NCBI RefSeq assembly: GCF_009762775.1
Contig: NZ_CP046401.1
Coordinates: forward strand, 682,001 to 746,000
Direction of reading: 5' to 3'
Length of the DNA stretch: 64,000 nt
Source of the DNA: Maribellus comscasis
GTDB taxonomy: Bacteria > Bacteroidota > Bacteroidia > Bacteroidales > Prolixibacteraceae
Shown here piece by piece: positions 62,644 through 64,000 of this stretch (its first letter is position 1; every line of letters starts with the position of its first letter). Below the pieces are notes generated by a model. That model saw nothing but the letters and a program-made list of their open reading frames with translations, made no database searches and was not told the DNA's origin. The translations under genes were made by a program, and so were the position numbers.

Positions 62644-63855
62644 TTAAAGCTCCAGTTTTTCTCTTATTTTTTGCGGGATAGCATCTTTGTGAACCATAAT
62701 ACACATGGTTTTATAATTTACATAAGGTTTTGATGCATAAAAATATCCTTTGTACTTATTATAGTCACCCCATGAATTTTTTACTTTGTAAAATATTTTT
62801 CCTTCCTGATTTTTTGATATTCCTACAATATGCATCCCATGATCATCGGTAGTCTGATAGTTATCAAATGCTACCTGACGCATTTCCTGGGTAACCTCCA
62901 ATTCCGGAACCGGATTTTTTAGTTCGTATAACTCTTTTTCCTTTTCTCTGTCGGAAAGTGCTTCCCAACGAGTAATCTCAGCATCACTCATGTCTTCAGA
63001 TGGAGCAGAAGGCAAAACGGCGACTCCCTTATTGCTGGTAGCAAAACCTTTCTCGCTAACATCGGCAGCCCAGGCAACTGTAAAACCGTTATTCAGTGAA
63101 TAATCTATAATTTCTTCCAAATCCTTTAACGGCACATTATAAACCTTGTCCCACGACCAGTTATCAGGCACCTCCAAAATAAATTTTGAGTAAAACGGAT
63201 GATGTGTGTATGAAGAAATCTCAACATAGTCATCCATATTTAAACCAATATAATCGGAAGCAAAATCTCTTGGATTATATGTTTTTCCTTTGTAATCAAA
63301 ATTCCCGGGGAGATCACCAAGATAAGAATTTAGTGTTTGGTCAATGGTTTCGTGCCAAACGGTGCTTAGTTTTCTGTTCTTATTTTCAACAACAGCGTCA
63401 ACATTTTCTCTCAAAACTCTATCCATTTCCCCGTGAACATGCTTTTCTTCACCATATTCCAATCCATCGTAAACCGATTCGGGAACGATACCAAATTCAC
63501 GTATCATATTGGTAACATCGTGAAATGCACCACCAGCAGAAAAATTCAAATTACCATGCAAACGTACGTGTTTTTTTGCTTTCTCTGAATAAGCATGCCA
63601 TACTACAAACATTTCTGAAAGATCAACTTCAGGCTTACCCAAGCGCAGCATTTCCGACTCCAAAAACGACAAAGCAGAAAACGACCAGCATGTACCTGAA
63701 CGATACTGATCCTTCACAGGTGTGGCAGGCAAAAGGATTTCATCCTTAAACTCATAACCTGGTTCTTTTTTGTTCTTTTTTATTTCATTTCCCGCAAACA
63801 GAATGTTTGCCACAAAAGCTGTGAATACAACAGCAAAAAGTAATTTCAACCTCAT
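62644..63855 (-). CDS. Exported C1 cysteine peptidase, bleomycin hydrolase-like
   Basis: A 403-residue papain-fold peptidase of the bleomycin hydrolase/aminopeptidase C family. A signal peptide (1-21, ending ILFAG) replaces the usual cytoplasmic start. The active-site cysteine lies in YRSGTCWSFSALSFLESE, the histidine in DDHGMHIVG and the asparagine in KVKNSWGDYNKYKG. Classic members are cytosolic hexamers; a secreted form would instead digest peptides in the periplasm. The ATG is preceded by AGGAG at a spacing of six bases, a Shine-Dalgarno-like site rare in this phylum. A good promoter lies at 63897-63926, and its own terminator follows. A function in peptide scavenging is inferred. Confidence 0.9.
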   Translation of the reverse strand: MRLKLLFAVVFTAFVANILFAGNEIKKNKKEPGYEFKDEILLPATPVKDQYRSGTCWSFSALSFLESEMLRLGKPEVDLSEMFVVWHAYSEKAKKHVRLHGNLNFSAGGAFHDVTNMIREFGIVPESVYDGLEYGEEKHVHGEMDRVLRENVDAVVENKNRKLSTVWHETIDQTLNSYLGDLPGNFDYKGKTYNPRDFASDYIGLNMDDYVEISSYTHHPFYSKFILEVPDNWSWDKVYNVPLKDLEEIIDYSLNNGFTVAWAADVSEKGFATSNKGVAVLPSAPSEDMSDAEITRWEALSDREKEKELYELKNPVPELEVTQEMRQVAFDNYQTTDDHGMHIVGISKNQEGKIFYKVKNSWGDYNKYKGYFYASKPYVNYKTMCIMVHKDAIPQKIREKLEL

Positions 63856-63896
63856 CTTATCTCCTAAACTATTAATGCTCTAATTTGACTAGCTGT

Positions 63897-63926
63897 CAAA
63901 ATTAATAAATAAAATTTCTTAACAAA
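63897..63926 (-). promoter_or_regulatory. Bacteroidota-type promoter for the C1 peptidase gene
   Basis: On the minus strand TTTG (63923-63926), an 18-base spacer and TAATTTTG (63897-63904), matching all fixed positions of the consensus with a spacer one base short. The start codon is about 41 bases downstream of the -7 box. Confidence 0.6.
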
Positions 63927-64000
63927 AACTTTACCTTTTAGAAACATTCTGAATTTTAAAACACAGATTCAAGCTCAATGTTTAAAGGACTTATGAAAAC

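Noticed and set aside
1..64000. CRISPR arrays, tRNA or rRNA genes, insertion sequences, prophage
   Set aside because: I saw no regularly spaced direct repeats, no tRNA-like T-loop in intergenic gaps, and no transposase, integrase or phage gene in any frame with a plausible start.

Overview
The window reads as chromosome of a free-living, at least partly anaerobic member of the Bacteroidota; the gene mix would suit the Marinilabiliales/Prolixibacteraceae, but that placement is inference. Support comes from promoters of the TTTG-N19..21-TAnnTTTG type, starts mostly without Shine-Dalgarno sequences, TonB receptor/DUF4249 and DUF2723/DUF3098/DUF5916 family proteins, the phoH-purC pair, a Rho factor with a long low-complexity insert, and a pyruvate:ferredoxin oxidoreductase. 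I see no prophage, insertion sequence, CRISPR array, rRNA or tRNA.

Layout. 1-10.9 kb: a tight plus-strand operon for a rhamnose-containing, probably sulfated and esterified polysaccharide: GH78 (cut by the window edge), two GH106-type enzymes, a formylglycine sulfatase and an SGNH acetylesterase. 11-24 kb: household genes, namely an FAD/Fe-S 2-hydroxyacid dehydrogenase, a methyltransferase, a DUF5916 outer-membrane protein, rho, an AAA/DUF4143-like ATPase and nifJ. 24-28.2 kb: a minus-strand run blaI - M56 peptidase - esterase - GNAT - class D beta-lactamase, headed by two identical BlaI-type operators that contain the promoter. 28.3-33.6 kb: an exported SMP-30 lactonase, a lipoprotein of ADP-ribosylglycohydrolase fold, mazG, small PspC and DUF3098 proteins and an ECF sigma factor with a likely anti-sigma partner. 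33.6-46.9 kb: a DUF2723 membrane protein, phoH, purC, a TlpA thioredoxin, a subtilase, a serine hydrolase, a decayed lgt remnant, trhO, dus, a Tat-exported DUF3795 protein, a sialidase-like protein and folE. 47-58.5 kb: a second glycan locus with GH29 and GH95 fucosidases, an acetylesterase, an SMP-30 lactonase, a TonB receptor with DUF4249 lipoprotein and a beta-propeller related to oligogalacturonate lyase. 58.6-64 kb: two tandem proteins made only of a regulatory-like domain and a TonB plug domain, a GT2 glycosyltransferase, a DUF1330 protein, an outer-membrane protein and an exported bleomycin-hydrolase-like peptidase.

How the parts fit. The two glycan loci would strip terminal rhamnose and fucose, sulfate and acetyl groups outside the cytoplasm; no SusC/SusD pair or polysaccharide-sensing regulator lies inside the window, so uptake and control for the first locus must be elsewhere, possibly just upstream. 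The most interesting structures are the bla operator/promoter overlap combined with a sensor-less M56 protein, the tandem stand-alone plug proteins, and the frameshifted lgt remnant. Three genes (the DUF5916 protein, the AAA ATPase and phoH) can only start at TTG, because an in-frame stop lies just upstream and no ATG is near.
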